From Chachezhania antarctica (GTDB lineage: Bacteria; Pseudomonadota; Alphaproteobacteria; Rhodobacterales; Rhodobacteraceae), in contig NZ_QZEX01000002.1 of assembly GCF_003646465.1 (NCBI RefSeq), positions 576,472 through 640,471 of the forward strand: DNA of 64,000 nucleotides, written 5' to 3'. Numbering within the stretch: the first letter of the stretch is position 1; every line of letters begins with the position of its first letter. Below the pieces are notes generated by a model. It searched no databases and was not told the DNA's origin. It saw only the letters and a list, made by a program, of their open reading frames with translations. A program made the translations under genes and the position numbers. This document shows, one piece after another, positions 35,087 through 44,397 of this stretch.

Positions 35087-36088
35087 TTACATCGATCCGT
35101 TGATCTGCTGGGCGGCTTCGATGTTCTCGGCGCCCACGTCACCTTCGAACTGCTCCCAGACCGGCTTCATCGCCGTCACCCAGGCTTCGCGCTGCTCGGG
35201 CGTCAGTTCGCGGATCTCGGCACCGGCATCGAGGATCGCCTGACGGGCCTCCATGTCGACCTCGCCCACCGCGGCGTTCCGCTCTTCGGTGACTTCGGTC
35301 AGGATCGTCAGGAACTGGTCGCGCGTGGCCGGGTCAAGACTGTCCAGCCAGTCGACCGAGGTCACGACAAGGTAGTCGAGCACGCCGTGGTTGGTTTCGG
35401 TCGTGCCGTCCTGCACTTCGAAGAACTTCTGGCCGTAGATGTTCGACCACGTGTTCTCCTGCCCGTCGACCACGCCTTGTTGCAGCGCGCCGTAGACTTC
35501 CGAGAACGCCATCGGCTGCGGCGAGGCATCCAGCGCTTCCATCTGCGCCACCAGCACGTCCGACGGCTGCACGCGGAACTTCAGCCCGGCGGCGTCAGAG
35601 GGTTCGATCAGCGGCTTGTTGGCCGAGAACTGCTTCATCCCGTTGTGCCAGAATTCCAGCCCCTGCAGACCGCGGCGGGTCATCGAATCCTTCATCGCCT
35701 GGCCGGTTTCGGAATTCTGAAAGGCATCGACCGCGTCGATGTTCACAAACATGAATGGCAGGTCGAAGATGCGGAACTGCTTGGTAAAGGTCTCGAATTT
35801 CGACAGGGACGGCGCGGCCAGCTGCACGTCGCCCTGCAACATGGCTTCCAGCACCTGGTCATCGTTGTAGAGCGTCGAGTTCGGATAGACCTCAAGACAC
35901 ATGGTGCCGTTCATCTCTTCGTTCACGCGCTGCTGCAGCAGGCTGGCGGCGATGCCCTTGGGATGGCGGTCGGTATTGGTGACGTGGCTGAACTTGACGA
36001 CTTCCTCGCCGTCATCGCAGGCGGCAAAGGCCGCCGGTGCGGAAAACGCGAACGCTGCAAGGGCAGCGGCGGACACTAGGTATTTCAT
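35087..36088 (-). CDS. dctP: TRAP transporter substrate-binding protein (DctP type)
   Basis: A 333-residue periplasmic binding protein with a cleavable signal peptide (about residues 1-22, APAAFA). Mature-protein landmarks are VKFSHVTNTDRHPKG, LGVEIYP-like LEVYPNSTLYNDDQVLEAM, the conserved GLKFRVQPSDV with its substrate-carboxylate Arg, and GVVDGQENTWSNIYG. The ligand is probably an organic acid, by family; the exact compound cannot be read. GGAGGAGTTGAC lies ahead of the ATG. It starts the leftward dctP-dctQ-dctM operon. Confidence 0.92.
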   Translation of the reverse strand: MKYLVSAAALAAFAFSAPAAFAACDDGEEVVKFSHVTNTDRHPKGIAASLLQQRVNEEMNGTMCLEVYPNSTLYNDDQVLEAMLQGDVQLAAPSLSKFETFTKQFRIFDLPFMFVNIDAVDAFQNSETGQAMKDSMTRRGLQGLEFWHNGMKQFSANKPLIEPSDAAGLKFRVQPSDVLVAQMEALDASPQPMAFSEVYGALQQGVVDGQENTWSNIYGQKFFEVQDGTTETNHGVLDYLVVTSVDWLDSLDPATRDQFLTILTEVTEERNAAVGEVDMEARQAILDAGAEIRELTPEQREAWVTAMKPVWEQFEGDVGAENIEAAQQINGSM

Positions 36089-36279
36089 ATGTCAACTCCT
36101 CCAAGTTGTTACCGGGTCGAACTGGCCATTTGCGGCTTCGGTATTGGGGCCGTCAACGGCCCGGACCCGGTTGTTTATGGTAGAAGAAGTTGAACGCAAT
36201 TCCACGCGCGCGCGCAACGGGCAATCTGCATTTGCCCAATGCAATTTCGAGAAACAGCCTTGGATTGACTGGAAAATCC

Positions 36280-37254
36280 TTACGGCACCTTACTGTACGT
36301 ATGCGGCAAATCCAGCCCGACGCCGGACAGATGTCCGAAGAGCGTTTTCAGAAGCGCCACGTCATCCGCGGGCAGCGGCGGCATGTTGATCGCCGCGATG
36401 TTGGCCCCCAGATGCGCCACGTTGCCCGTGCCGAACAGCACGATGTCTGCCCCGGGTTCGTGCCGCGCATATCGGTAGGCGGCCTCGGTCAGGCTGGCGG
36501 CATGGCCATCGGCCAGCAGGAACCCCAGCGGGGCTTTCGCGTCGATGCGCGCCGGGTCCAGATTCCCTTCGTGCATCAGCGCGCCGACAGTCTCGTCCAG
36601 CAGGTTCGGCTGGCTGAAGATATTGCGGACGACGAACATCAGCTGCGTGCCCACGCCCTTTTCTATGGTCTTTGGGAAAACCTTCTGCCGCGCGCCCTGG
36701 TTCAGCATGTGGAAGGCCAGCATGACGGCTTCCCACGGGCAGTCGTCCTCTGCCAGTGCGGTCGACAGCATCTCCTGCCCCGGATCGGCCGGCCCGCTTT
36801 CAGTGATGCCGATATGGCGAATCCGGCCCTTTTCCTTCTCGCGCAAAAGGATCGGCAGGTAGATATCCCGCGCGCGCTGGTAATAGGCGGGCCGGATGCC
36901 GTGCAGGCTGAAAAGATCGACATAGTCGGTCTTCAACTCGCGCAGGGAGGTTTCGAAGTTCTGCAGGAAGGCCGCCTCGTCGATGTCGGCTTCCTTCCAG
37001 TAGATCATACCCTTGGTGGCGATCACCATCCTGTCGCGGCCGATGCTTTGGGCCGCGGTGCCAACGGCCCCTTCGGTCCCGTAGACGCGCGCGGTGTCGA
37101 AGAACGTCACGCCCTGATCGAAGGCCGCTTCGACCAGCCCGGCCGCCTCGTCCTCCGACTTGCCGTAACCGATCCCCAACCGACTGTTGCCGCCGCATCC
37201 CAGCCCGGCCGCGCCGACGGTCAGCCCCGTCGATCCAAGTGACACCTGATCCAT
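36280..37254 (-). CDS. Aldo/keto reductase
   Basis: A 324-residue NAD(P)H-dependent TIM-barrel oxidoreductase. Catalytic-tetrad positions are recognisable as FDTARVYG (Asp and Tyr), ATKG (Lys) and LFSLHG (His). The end of the barrel carries the cofactor-binding region near DIVLFGTGNVAHLGANIAAI. The substrate is unknown. Starts at 37287 and 37314 are possible, but MDQVSLGSTGLTVG is the family N-terminus and has a GGAG site. It lies 191 bp upstream of dctP on the same strand, so a functional link to the TRAP substrate is possible, though separate promoters are likely. Confidence 0.88.
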   Translation of the reverse strand: MDQVSLGSTGLTVGAAGLGCGGNSRLGIGYGKSEDEAAGLVEAAFDQGVTFFDTARVYGTEGAVGTAAQSIGRDRMVIATKGMIYWKEADIDEAAFLQNFETSLRELKTDYVDLFSLHGIRPAYYQRARDIYLPILLREKEKGRIRHIGITESGPADPGQEMLSTALAEDDCPWEAVMLAFHMLNQGARQKVFPKTIEKGVGTQLMFVVRNIFSQPNLLDETVGALMHEGNLDPARIDAKAPLGFLLADGHAASLTEAAYRYARHEPGADIVLFGTGNVAHLGANIAAINMPPLPADDVALLKTLFGHLSGVGLDLPHTYSKVP

Positions 37255-37343
37255 TCCGCTACTCTCCACGCTGCTCACCGTCCCCATGATGACCAACCGC
37301 AGAGGTGGCGCCAAGGCGCTTCAAGGCGCCCTGGCAAACCTGC

Positions 37344-39515
37344 TCAGACGGCCTTTGCGGCTACAGGGGCCTCGGTCAGCAACCTGACGGCGTTTTCGAT
37401 CATCCGGATGCCCACATCCTGCCCCAGCGACATGATGCTTTCCGGGTGGAACTGCACCGCCGCGATGGGCAGGGTCCGGTGCTCCAGCCCCATGATCACG
37501 CCATCGGATGTCAGGGCCGTCACCTCCAGTTCGGGCGGAAGCGTAGCGGCATCGACATGCAGCGAATGATACCGTCCGATGGCCACTGTCTGCGGCAGAT
37601 CCGCAAAGATCCGGCCCGGAGACTTTACCGTCACCCGCGACGGCTTGCCATGCATCGGATCGTCCAGTTGCATCAGTTCGGCACCGTAGAACTCGGCAAT
37701 CGCCTGAAGCCCAAGGCAGACACCGAAGATCGGCAGATTGCGCGAAAGCGCCTGCCGGATCGTGCCGGAGCAGTCGAAATCCCGCGGATTGCCGGGACCG
37801 GGGCTCAGCATCACCAGATCGGGTTTGACCTCCTCGAACACCTCCGCCGGGACGGGAGACCGCACGGTCACCACCTCGGCCCCGGTCTGGCGCACGTAGT
37901 TGGCCAGCGTATGGACGAAGCTGTCTTCGTGATCGACCAGCAGCACCTTGCGGCCCGTGGCCGACGGCCCGCGCCAGCCGTCGCCGCCGCTGTCATTGGG
38001 CCGGTCCACGCCCCGCACCGCGGCGCGCATGGCGGAGGCCTTCAGTTCGGTCTCGGCCTCTTCCTCGTCCGGGTCGCTGTCGTTCAGCAGCGTGGCCCCG
38101 GCACGCACTTCGGCGACGCCGTTCTTGATCCGCACCGTGCGCAGCGTCAGCCCGGTGTTCATGTCGCCATTGAACAGGACCGCCCCCACCGCGCCGCCAT
38201 ACCAGAACCGCGTCGATTTCTCGTGCCGTTCGATGAACCGCATCGCCCAGAGCTTCGGCGCACCCGTCACCGTCACGGCCCAGGTGTGGGACAGGAACGC
38301 ATCGAACGCGTCCATCCCCTTCCGCAGGCGGCCTTCGATGTGATCGACCGTGTGGATCAGCCGGGAATACATCTCGATCTGCCGCCGCCCGATCACGCGG
38401 ACAGACCCCGGATCGCAGACCCGGCTCTTGTCGTTGCGGTCGACGTCCGAGCACATGGTCAGCTCGCTTTCGTCCTTCTTGGATTGCAGCAGCTTCAGGA
38501 TCTGCTCGCTGTCCTCGATGGCATCGGCGCCACGCTTGATGGTGCCGGAAATCGGGCAGGTTTCCACCCGTCGGCCCGTCACGCGGACGAACATCTCCGG
38601 GCTCGCGCCCACAAGGTATTCCTGCGCACCAAGGTTCATGACGAAGCCAAAGGGCGCCGGGTTGATCTTCTTCAGCCGCTCGAAAATGGCCGATGGCGCG
38701 TCCTTGCAGGGTTCATAGAAGACCTGGCCGGGGACGACCTCGAACAAGTCGCCCTTCACGAAGCTTTCCTTGGCCTTCTTCACCAGCTCGGCATATTCGC
38801 CCGGCGCATGATCGCCCCGCGGCACGTCCTGCGGGCCGGGGCGGAAGGGTTCGGCCACGCTGCCGCCCTGCTTGCCCTCGGTCGTCACGCCATCCTTGGA
38901 ATAGTCGTAATCCAGCCAGTAGGACTGCGCCGAATAATGGTCCGTCACCAGGATCGAATCGATCAGGAACAGCACCATGTCGCGCTGGTCGGCGGGGCGT
39001 TCCAGCACGTAGTCGATGGGTTCGAACTGGAAGGCCAGATCGTAGCCGAACGCACCGTAAAGGCCCAGGTAGCTGTCTTCCTCGGTGGCGAACAGATCGA
39101 CGATGGCCCGCAGCACCGAAAAGACCGACGGCGCGCGCGACCGTTCCTCCTCCCGGAACACCCGGGTCGGCTTGGCGATAGTCACGGCGAGCTCGTCGGC
39201 GGCGATCTCCATGCCCGCGACCTCGGCCAAGCCGTCCAGCGCGGGAGAGATCATCTGCAGGATCGCCTGTCCCCGTGCGTTCAGCGCCCGGATCTTCATG
39301 TCGCGGCCACGGGCCTCGACCATCACCGGCGGCTGGGCAAAGCCGAACTCCCACCGCGTGTAGCGGCCGGGATATTCGTAGTTCGAACTCAGCAGCACGC
39401 CGTGATGGCTGTCGAGCGTCTTTGCGAGCTCGATCGAGGTGGTCAGGTATTCGGCGGCACGTTCACGTCGCGCAACTTGAACGCCACCTTTGGTGGCGAA
39501 ATTCAGATCGGTCAT
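37344..39515 (-). CDS. trpE(G): Fused anthranilate synthase TrpE-TrpG
   Basis: A 723-residue fusion of both anthranilate synthase subunits, as in rhizobia. The N-terminal part (to about residue 515) is the chorismate-using TrpE, with [34 protein letters not shown] and the long catalytic core to [15 protein letters not shown] short linker leads to the class-I glutamine amidotransferase (about 525-715) with nucleophile Cys600 in [10 protein letters not shown] and the His-Glu pair in FHPESIMS. It converts chorismate and glutamine to anthranilate, the first step of Trp synthesis. A possible leader peptide with three Trp codons lies upstream (39587-39652). Confidence 0.96.
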   Translation of the reverse strand: MTDLNFATKGGVQVARRERAAEYLTTSIELAKTLDSHHGVLLSSNYEYPGRYTRWEFGFAQPPVMVEARGRDMKIRALNARGQAILQMISPALDGLAEVAGMEIAADELAVTIAKPTRVFREEERSRAPSVFSVLRAIVDLFATEEDSYLGLYGAFGYDLAFQFEPIDYVLERPADQRDMVLFLIDSILVTDHYSAQSYWLDYDYSKDGVTTEGKQGGSVAEPFRPGPQDVPRGDHAPGEYAELVKKAKESFVKGDLFEVVPGQVFYEPCKDAPSAIFERLKKINPAPFGFVMNLGAQEYLVGASPEMFVRVTGRRVETCPISGTIKRGADAIEDSEQILKLLQSKKDESELTMCSDVDRNDKSRVCDPGSVRVIGRRQIEMYSRLIHTVDHIEGRLRKGMDAFDAFLSHTWAVTVTGAPKLWAMRFIERHEKSTRFWYGGAVGAVLFNGDMNTGLTLRTVRIKNGVAEVRAGATLLNDSDPDEEEAETELKASAMRAAVRGVDRPNDSGGDGWRGPSATGRKVLLVDHEDSFVHTLANYVRQTGAEVVTVRSPVPAEVFEEVKPDLVMLSPGPGNPRDFDCSGTIRQALSRNLPIFGVCLGLQAIAEFYGAELMQLDDPMHGKPSRVTVKSPGRIFADLPQTVAIGRYHSLHVDAATLPPELEVTALTSDGVIMGLEHRTLPIAAVQFHPESIMSLGQDVGIRMIENAVRLLTEAPVAAKAV

Positions 39516-39586
39516 GGGATGTCACTTTCTTGCAGGTCAGGCGCCAGTGTCTGAAGCTAGGGCCTGGATCAGGTCTGGGAACGGGA

Positions 39587-39652
39587 TCAGAGAGCGGTCC
39601 AGCCCCGCCATCGGCCGGTCGGGCAAGAGCAGTGCCATCGCATCGCAATCAT
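39587..39652 (-). promoter_or_regulatory. Candidate trp leader peptide upstream of trpE(G)
   Basis: A 21-codon frame ending 71 bp before the trpE(G) ATG encodes MIAMRWHCSCPTGRWRGWTAL, with Trp at positions 6, 15 and 18. Rhizobial trpE(G) genes are known to be controlled by a Trp-rich leader and attenuation. Against it, the ribosome-binding site is weak and I find no clear terminator with a T-run after it. Confidence 0.3.
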
Positions 39653-39779
39653 CGGTCCATCGACACCCGGTTTTGAAAGTTTCTTTCGACTAGCAACGCC
39701 GCCGCGAAATGTAAAGCCGAACTGCGCCGCGCGGCGTCATGGCCATTGCCGACGGTGCCGCGGATGATACATTTCACCC

Positions 39780-40265
39780 ATGCCATATGACTGGACCAGC
39801 CCCCGGACGGACCATGTGCAGGAGCTTCAGCTCTGGCCGCACCAGTCGCTGACGCCTGCGGGCTTCGCGTGGTTCATGGGCGGGACGCTGGTGATGATGT
39901 TCGTGCCGCTGCTGGCGATCGTGGGCACCGTGCTGCTCTGGGGGCTTTTGCCCTTCATGCTGCTGGCGCTCTGGGGCCTCTGGGCGGGGCTCAGGCGGTC
40001 CAACCGCAACGCCCAGATCATCGAGATCCTGACCCTCACGGATACCGAAGCCCGGCTGGTACGCCGCAACCCCAAGGGCGACATGCAGGAATGGGATTGC
40101 AACCGCTACTGGGCCAGTGCCGAGATCTACGCGACCGGCGGCCCGGTCCCCAACTACGTCACGCTGCGCGGCGGCGGGCGCGAGGTGGAAATCGGGGCGT
40201 TCCTGTCGGAAGACGAACGCAAGGCGCTTTACGACGATCTTATGCGCACGCTGCGCCCGAACTGA
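39780..40265 (+). CDS. DUF2244 membrane protein
   Basis: A 161-residue protein with two adjacent membrane spans (about residues 30-70; GFAWFMGGTLVMMFVPLLA and VGTVLLWGLLPFMLLALWG) followed by a beta-rich cytoplasmic domain (ILTLTDTEARLVRRNPKGDMQEWDCNRYW, then VTLRGGGREVEIGAFLSEDER). This matches DUF2244, an alphaproteobacterial family found near respiratory genes; its function is not established. It is divergent from trpE(G) and convergent with yqeY. Confidence 0.85.
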   Translation: MPYDWTSPRTDHVQELQLWPHQSLTPAGFAWFMGGTLVMMFVPLLAIVGTVLLWGLLPFMLLALWGLWAGLRRSNRNAQIIEILTLTDTEARLVRRNPKGDMQEWDCNRYWASAEIYATGGPVPNYVTLRGGGREVEIGAFLSEDERKALYDDLMRTLRPN

Positions 40266-40303
40266 TTCTCGGGTCTGGAAAGGGTCTGCCCGGGGCCGGT
40301 CGG

Positions 40304-40322
40304 CGGATCCCGCAGGGATCCG
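40304..40322. repeat. Short perfect hairpin between convergent genes
   Basis: CGGATCCC (40304-40311) and GGGATCCG (40315-40322) flank GCA, in the 121-bp gap between the DUF2244 and yqeY stops. G/C-rich sequence on both sides extends the stem imperfectly. No T-run follows, so termination is only a possibility. Confidence 0.4.
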
Positions 40323-40386
40323 GCGGGGTGGGCGGGTGGGCCGGCACCGGGCGCGGGCGGACCCGGCCAGGCGCGGCATCCGGAAT

Positions 40387-40863
40387 TCAGCCCTTGGCGG
40401 TTCCGGTGCAAAGGTGATCCTTCACGATCGGACCGACCCGGGCGAAATCGATCTGGCCCATGTGGCGCGATTTCAGCTTGGCCATCACCTTGCCCATGTC
40501 ACGGATCGAACAGGCGCCGGCATCGGAAATCGCCGCCTGCACGGCCTTTTCCGTCTCGTCGTCGTCCAGCTTGCGGGGCAGGAATTCCTCGATCACCTCG
40601 ATTTCCTGCGCCTCGCGCTCGGCCAGGTCCAGCCGTCCGCCCTCTTCATAGGTGCGCATGCTTTCCTGACGTTGCTTGACCATCCGGCCAAGGATGCCCA
40701 GCACTTCACGGTCATCGCACCCGTCCTCTTCACCAGAGCCGCGGAGTGCGATGTCGCGATCCTTGATAGCCGCATTGACCAGCCGCAACGTTGAAAGGCG
40801 CAGTTCGGCCTTGTCCTTCATTGCCTGCTTCAGGGCCTCGGAGACCCGGTTGCGTACGTTCAT
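40387..40863 (-). CDS. GatB/YqeY domain protein
   Basis: A 158-residue helical cytoplasmic protein with the YqeY pattern: NRVSEALKQAMKDKAELRLSTLRLVNAAIKDRD, VLGILGRMVKQRQESM, then ACSIRDMGKVMAKLKSRHMGQIDF. It is related to the tRNA-contacting tail of the GatB amidotransferase subunit; the role of the free-standing protein is unclear. An upstream in-frame extension of 48 codons lacks family similarity. It is divergent from carA, its usual neighbour in alphaproteobacteria. Confidence 0.9.
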   Translation of the reverse strand: MNVRNRVSEALKQAMKDKAELRLSTLRLVNAAIKDRDIALRGSGEEDGCDDREVLGILGRMVKQRQESMRTYEEGGRLDLAEREAQEIEVIEEFLPRKLDDDETEKAVQAAISDAGACSIRDMGKVMAKLKSRHMGQIDFARVGPIVKDHLCTGTAKG

Positions 40864-41097
40864 TGAGGCGCTTTCCGTCCTTGTCGGTTTCAGAACACCG
40901 GACCATAGCTTTTTACACCCCCCGGCGCAACAACGCCGCTTAAGGCAAGTGGGGCTCGAAGACAACGCTCTGCGGTGCAGCATGTTCCGATTCCCTCCAG
41001 CGCACACTGGCGGGATTGTGGCTTGACCTCCGCCCCGCCTCCCCCTAGGGCTCGGTCGATTTGCCGATCCGTCCGCCAGCCATCAGAGGTTCCGCCC

Positions 41098-42279
41098 ATG
41101 CCCGCCCCGCTCCTGCCCGCCGCCAATGCCAAGCCCACCGCCTGCCTTGCGCTGACCGATGGCACGATCTTCTACGGTCACGGTTTCGGCGCCACGGGCC
41201 TGACGGTGGCCGAGCTGTGCTTCAACACCGCCATGACCGGCTACCAGGAGATCATGACCGACCCGTCCTATGCGGGGCAGGTCGTGACCTTCACCTTCCC
41301 GCATATCGGCAATACCGGCGTGAACCCGGAAGACGATGAAACCGCCGATCCGGTGGCCGCGGGCATGGTCGTCAAATGGGACCCGACGCTGGCGTCGAAC
41401 TACCGCTCGGCCGAGGAGCTGGGCGCGTGGCTTGCCCGCCGCGGGCGGATCGCCATCGGCGGCGTCGACACACGGCGGCTGACCCGGGCGATCCGGCTGC
41501 ACGGCGCGCCCCATGTCGCACTGGAACACAACCCCGATGGCGTCTTCGATCTGGAGGCGCTGATGGCCGCCGCGCGCGGCTTTGTCGGCCTTGAAGGAAA
41601 CGATCTGGCCAAGGACGTCACCTGCCGGCAAAGCTACCGCTGGGACGAGATGCGGTGGGCGTGGCCCGACGGCCATGCTCGGCAGGAAGAGCCCAGGCAC
41701 AAGGTCGTCGCCATCGACTACGGCGCCAAGCGCAACATCCTGCGCTGCCTGGCAAGCTCCGGCTGCGACGTGACCGTGCTGCCCGCCACCGCCACCACGG
41801 ACGAGATTCTGGCCCACGAGCCCGATGGCGTGTTCCTGTCGAACGGCCCGGGCGATCCGGCGGCGACCGGCACATACGCCGTGCCCACGATCCAGGGCAT
41901 CCTCGACCGGACCGACCTGCCCGTCTTCGGCATCTGCCTGGGTCACCAGATCCTTGCGCTGGCGCTGGGGGCCCGGACCATCAAGATGAACCACGGCCAC
42001 CACGGCGCCAACCATCCCGTGAAGGACATGGAAACCGGCAAGGTCGAGATCACCTCGATGAACCACGGCTTTGCCGTCGATGCCCAGACGCTGCCGCAGG
42101 GCGTGGTGGAAACCCACCAATCGCTTTTCGACGGGTCGAACTGCGGCATCCGCATGACCGACCGGCCGGTCTTCTCTGTCCAGTATCACCCGGAGGCCAG
42201 CCCCGGCCCACAGGACAGCTTCTACCTGTTCGGCCGTTTCACCGATGCGATGGACGCACGCGAGAAGACACCGGCCTGA
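41098..42279 (+). CDS. carA: Carbamoyl-phosphate synthase small subunit
   Basis: A 393-residue glutaminase subunit that hydrolyses glutamine and channels ammonia to CarB for arginine and pyrimidine synthesis. The N-terminal CarA domain (ALTDGTIFYGHGFGATG, FNTAMTGYQEIMTDPSYAGQ) precedes a class-I amidotransferase domain with nucleophile Cys280 (FGICLGHQILALALG) and His-Glu in YHPEASPGP. The frame is open 123 bp further upstream, but MPAPLLPAANAKPTACLALTDG fits the family. carB is not in the window. Confidence 0.96.
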   Translation: MPAPLLPAANAKPTACLALTDGTIFYGHGFGATGLTVAELCFNTAMTGYQEIMTDPSYAGQVVTFTFPHIGNTGVNPEDDETADPVAAGMVVKWDPTLASNYRSAEELGAWLARRGRIAIGGVDTRRLTRAIRLHGAPHVALEHNPDGVFDLEALMAAARGFVGLEGNDLAKDVTCRQSYRWDEMRWAWPDGHARQEEPRHKVVAIDYGAKRNILRCLASSGCDVTVLPATATTDEILAHEPDGVFLSNGPGDPAATGTYAVPTIQGILDRTDLPVFGICLGHQILALALGARTIKMNHGHHGANHPVKDMETGKVEITSMNHGFAVDAQTLPQGVVETHQSLFDGSNCGIRMTDRPVFSVQYHPEASPGPQDSFYLFGRFTDAMDAREKTPA

Positions 42280-42368
42280 GCATGGGCCGACCATGGGGCC
42301 CTGCCCCGTCACGACCCGGCCAAACGCCTTGAATCGCCAAGATTCCCTCAGCCGGCGGCTGGGGGCAG

Positions 42369-42384
42369 TTAACCTTGCGTTAAC
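42369..42384 (+). promoter_or_regulatory. CtrA-binding site (TTAA-N7-TTAAC)
   Basis: TTAA at 42369-42372 and TTAAC at 42380-42384 are separated by exactly 7 nt (CCTTGCG), the full consensus for the alphaproteobacterial response regulator CtrA. It lies 49 bp upstream of the glycosyltransferase start, suitable for activation or repression of that gene. Confidence 0.65.
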
Positions 42385-42432
42385 CATAATGTCAGCACTG
42401 TGCCTTGCGGTTAGAAGGGACAGGGCATCGGC

Positions 42433-44397
42433 ATGTTGGAAAAGGGCGTGCATCGGGCGACGCCGACGTATCGTGGCGGCCCGTCGGGGCGGGCTGCCCG
42501 CAAGCTGCACCTTGCCGCGCCCGTCGGCAAGGCCCGCATCCCCGAACCTCGCATCCACCGGCTGGTCCCCGACAAGCCCATCGGCCGGCACCTGATCGAC
42601 GCGGGCCAAATCACGCAGGGCCAACTTCTCGCCGCGCTGGAGATTCAACGGCGGCTCGCGGTCCCCCTGGGCGAAATCCTGATCTCGGAAAACTGGGCGA
42701 CACCTGCGGCGGTGCAGCGCGCGCTGGCCCGGCAGTTCGACCTGCCGCAGATCGACCTGAACCTCGTCCCGTCCGATCCCTCGCTTGCCAGCCTCGCGCC
42801 CTTCACATTCTGGCAGCGCTACGGCGCAATCCCGTGGCAGCGACGCGAAGACGGGGTGATGCTGATCGCCATCTCCCGGCCCGACCGGTTCGAAACTCTG
42901 GCCCTTGCGCTCAGCGACCGGGCGTTCCGCATATCGCCGGTTCTGTCGACCGCCCCGCAGATCGAGGCCGCGACGCAAGACATGTTCCGCGACGAGATGG
43001 CCGTCCATGCGTCCACCCGTGTCGCCCCGCACTACAGCTGCCGCACATGGCAGGACCGCCCGTCCTGGCGACGTGTCAGCCTGATCGGCGCGGTGGTGCT
43101 GGCGGCCGTGGCCGCCCCGGTGGCGACGCTGATCGCGGCCATCGCGCTGGCGCTGTTCTCTCTGCTGTTGTTCTCGGGGCTCCGTCTCACGGGGCTCGTC
43201 AGCTTCCTGCTGAACCACCGTCGTTGGGGCCCGACCGAGCAGCGGTACCGGCCCGACCCGTCGTCCGTCCTGCCCCGGGTGTCCGTTCTCGTGCCGCTCT
43301 ACCGCGAACAGGCCATCGCCGACACGCTGATCCGGCGACTGTCGAATCTCAGCTATCCCAAGGCGCTGCTCGACGTGATCCTCGTGCTGGAGGAAGGCGA
43401 CCGGCTGACCCGCGCCACCATTGCGGGAACCACCCTGCCGCCATGGATGCGGGTGCTGGAAGTCCCGGGCCATGGCGGGCTGCGCACCAAGCCGCGGGCA
43501 ATGAACTATGCGCTCAGCTTCTGCCGCGGGGACATCGTGGGCGTTTGGGATGCCGAGGACGCCCCCGCCCCCGACCAGATCGACCAGGTCGTGGCCCGTT
43601 TCCAACGCGCGCCGCCCGGCACGGTCTGCCTGCAAGGCGCGCTCGATTACTACAACCCGCGCAGCAACTGGATGTCGCGCTGCTTCACCATCGAATATGC
43701 CAGCTGGTTCCGGATCGTCCTGCCCGGGATCGCCCGGTTCGGCCTGATCGTGCCCCTTGGCGGCACCACCTTCTTCATCCGCCGCACGGCGCTGGAAACC
43801 CTTGGCGGCTGGGACGCGCATAACGTGACCGAAGATGCCGATCTTGGCGTCCGCCTCGCCCGCGCCGGTTTCCGGACCGAGATGATGGAGACCGTCACCT
43901 ACGAGGAGGCCAATTGCAGGGCCTGGCCCTGGATCCGGCAGAGGTCGCGCTGGCTGAAGGGGTTCATGGTCACCTACCTTGTCCACATGCGGTCGCCCCT
44001 CACGCTCTGGCGCGACATCGGCACGCGGCGGTTCCTTGGCCTGCAGGCGTTCTTCCTGGGCACCTGCGGGCAATTCCTGCTGGCGCCTGCGCTCTGGTCC
44101 TGCTGGCTGATGGCGTTCGACAAATCCCACGCCATGTCCGAGGCGCTGCCGGGCACCGCCATGATCGCGGGCATTGCCATCATGATCACCGCCGAGGCCG
44201 TAAACGTGATCGTGGGCATCATCGCGACCGGCCTGTCGGGCCGCCGCGGTCTGGCGATCTGGGTCCTGACGATGCCGTTCTACTTCGCGCTTGGCACCAT
44301 CGCCGCCTACAAGGCGCTGATCGAACTGATCCTGCGCCCCTATTTCTGGGACAAGACGGCCCATGGAAAAGAAGCGGCGCAGATGGATGTGGGCTAG
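42433..44397 (+). CDS. MshEN-like domain fused to a membrane family-2 glycosyltransferase
   Basis: A 654-residue protein. Residues about 49-175 resemble the MshEN/T2SSE-N domain, with two tandem motifs (PIGRHLIDAGQITQGQLLAALEIQ at 49-72 and PLGEILISENWATPAAVQRALARQ from 78). These bind cyclic di-GMP in some proteins; the first Arg of the motif is replaced here. Two spans (about 215-258) lead to a GT-2 catalytic domain (VSVLVPLYREQ, a DAED acidic motif, TEDADLGVRL and RQRSRW), then C-terminal spans (about 535-640). It probably synthesises or exports a polysaccharide. A CtrA box lies upstream, and its stop overlaps the convergent GntR stop. Confidence 0.85.
   Translation: MLEKGVHRATPTYRGGPSGRAARKLHLAAPVGKARIPEPRIHRLVPDKPIGRHLIDAGQITQGQLLAALEIQRRLAVPLGEILISENWATPAAVQRALARQFDLPQIDLNLVPSDPSLASLAPFTFWQRYGAIPWQRREDGVMLIAISRPDRFETLALALSDRAFRISPVLSTAPQIEAATQDMFRDEMAVHASTRVAPHYSCRTWQDRPSWRRVSLIGAVVLAAVAAPVATLIAAIALALFSLLLFSGLRLTGLVSFLLNHRRWGPTEQRYRPDPSSVLPRVSVLVPLYREQAIADTLIRRLSNLSYPKALLDVILVLEEGDRLTRATIAGTTLPPWMRVLEVPGHGGLRTKPRAMNYALSFCRGDIVGVWDAEDAPAPDQIDQVVARFQRAPPGTVCLQGALDYYNPRSNWMSRCFTIEYASWFRIVLPGIARFGLIVPLGGTTFFIRRTALETLGGWDAHNVTEDADLGVRLARAGFRTEMMETVTYEEANCRAWPWIRQRSRWLKGFMVTYLVHMRSPLTLWRDIGTRRFLGLQAFFLGTCGQFLLAPALWSCWLMAFDKSHAMSEALPGTAMIAGIAIMITAEAVNVIVGIIATGLSGRRGLAIWVLTMPFYFALGTIAAYKALIELILRPYFWDKTAHGKEAAQMDVG

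Noticed and set aside
41083-44364. 1093-codon open frame on the minus strand
   Set aside because: It covers carA and the glycosyltransferase gene in antisense; composition is unlike a protein and it has no domain.
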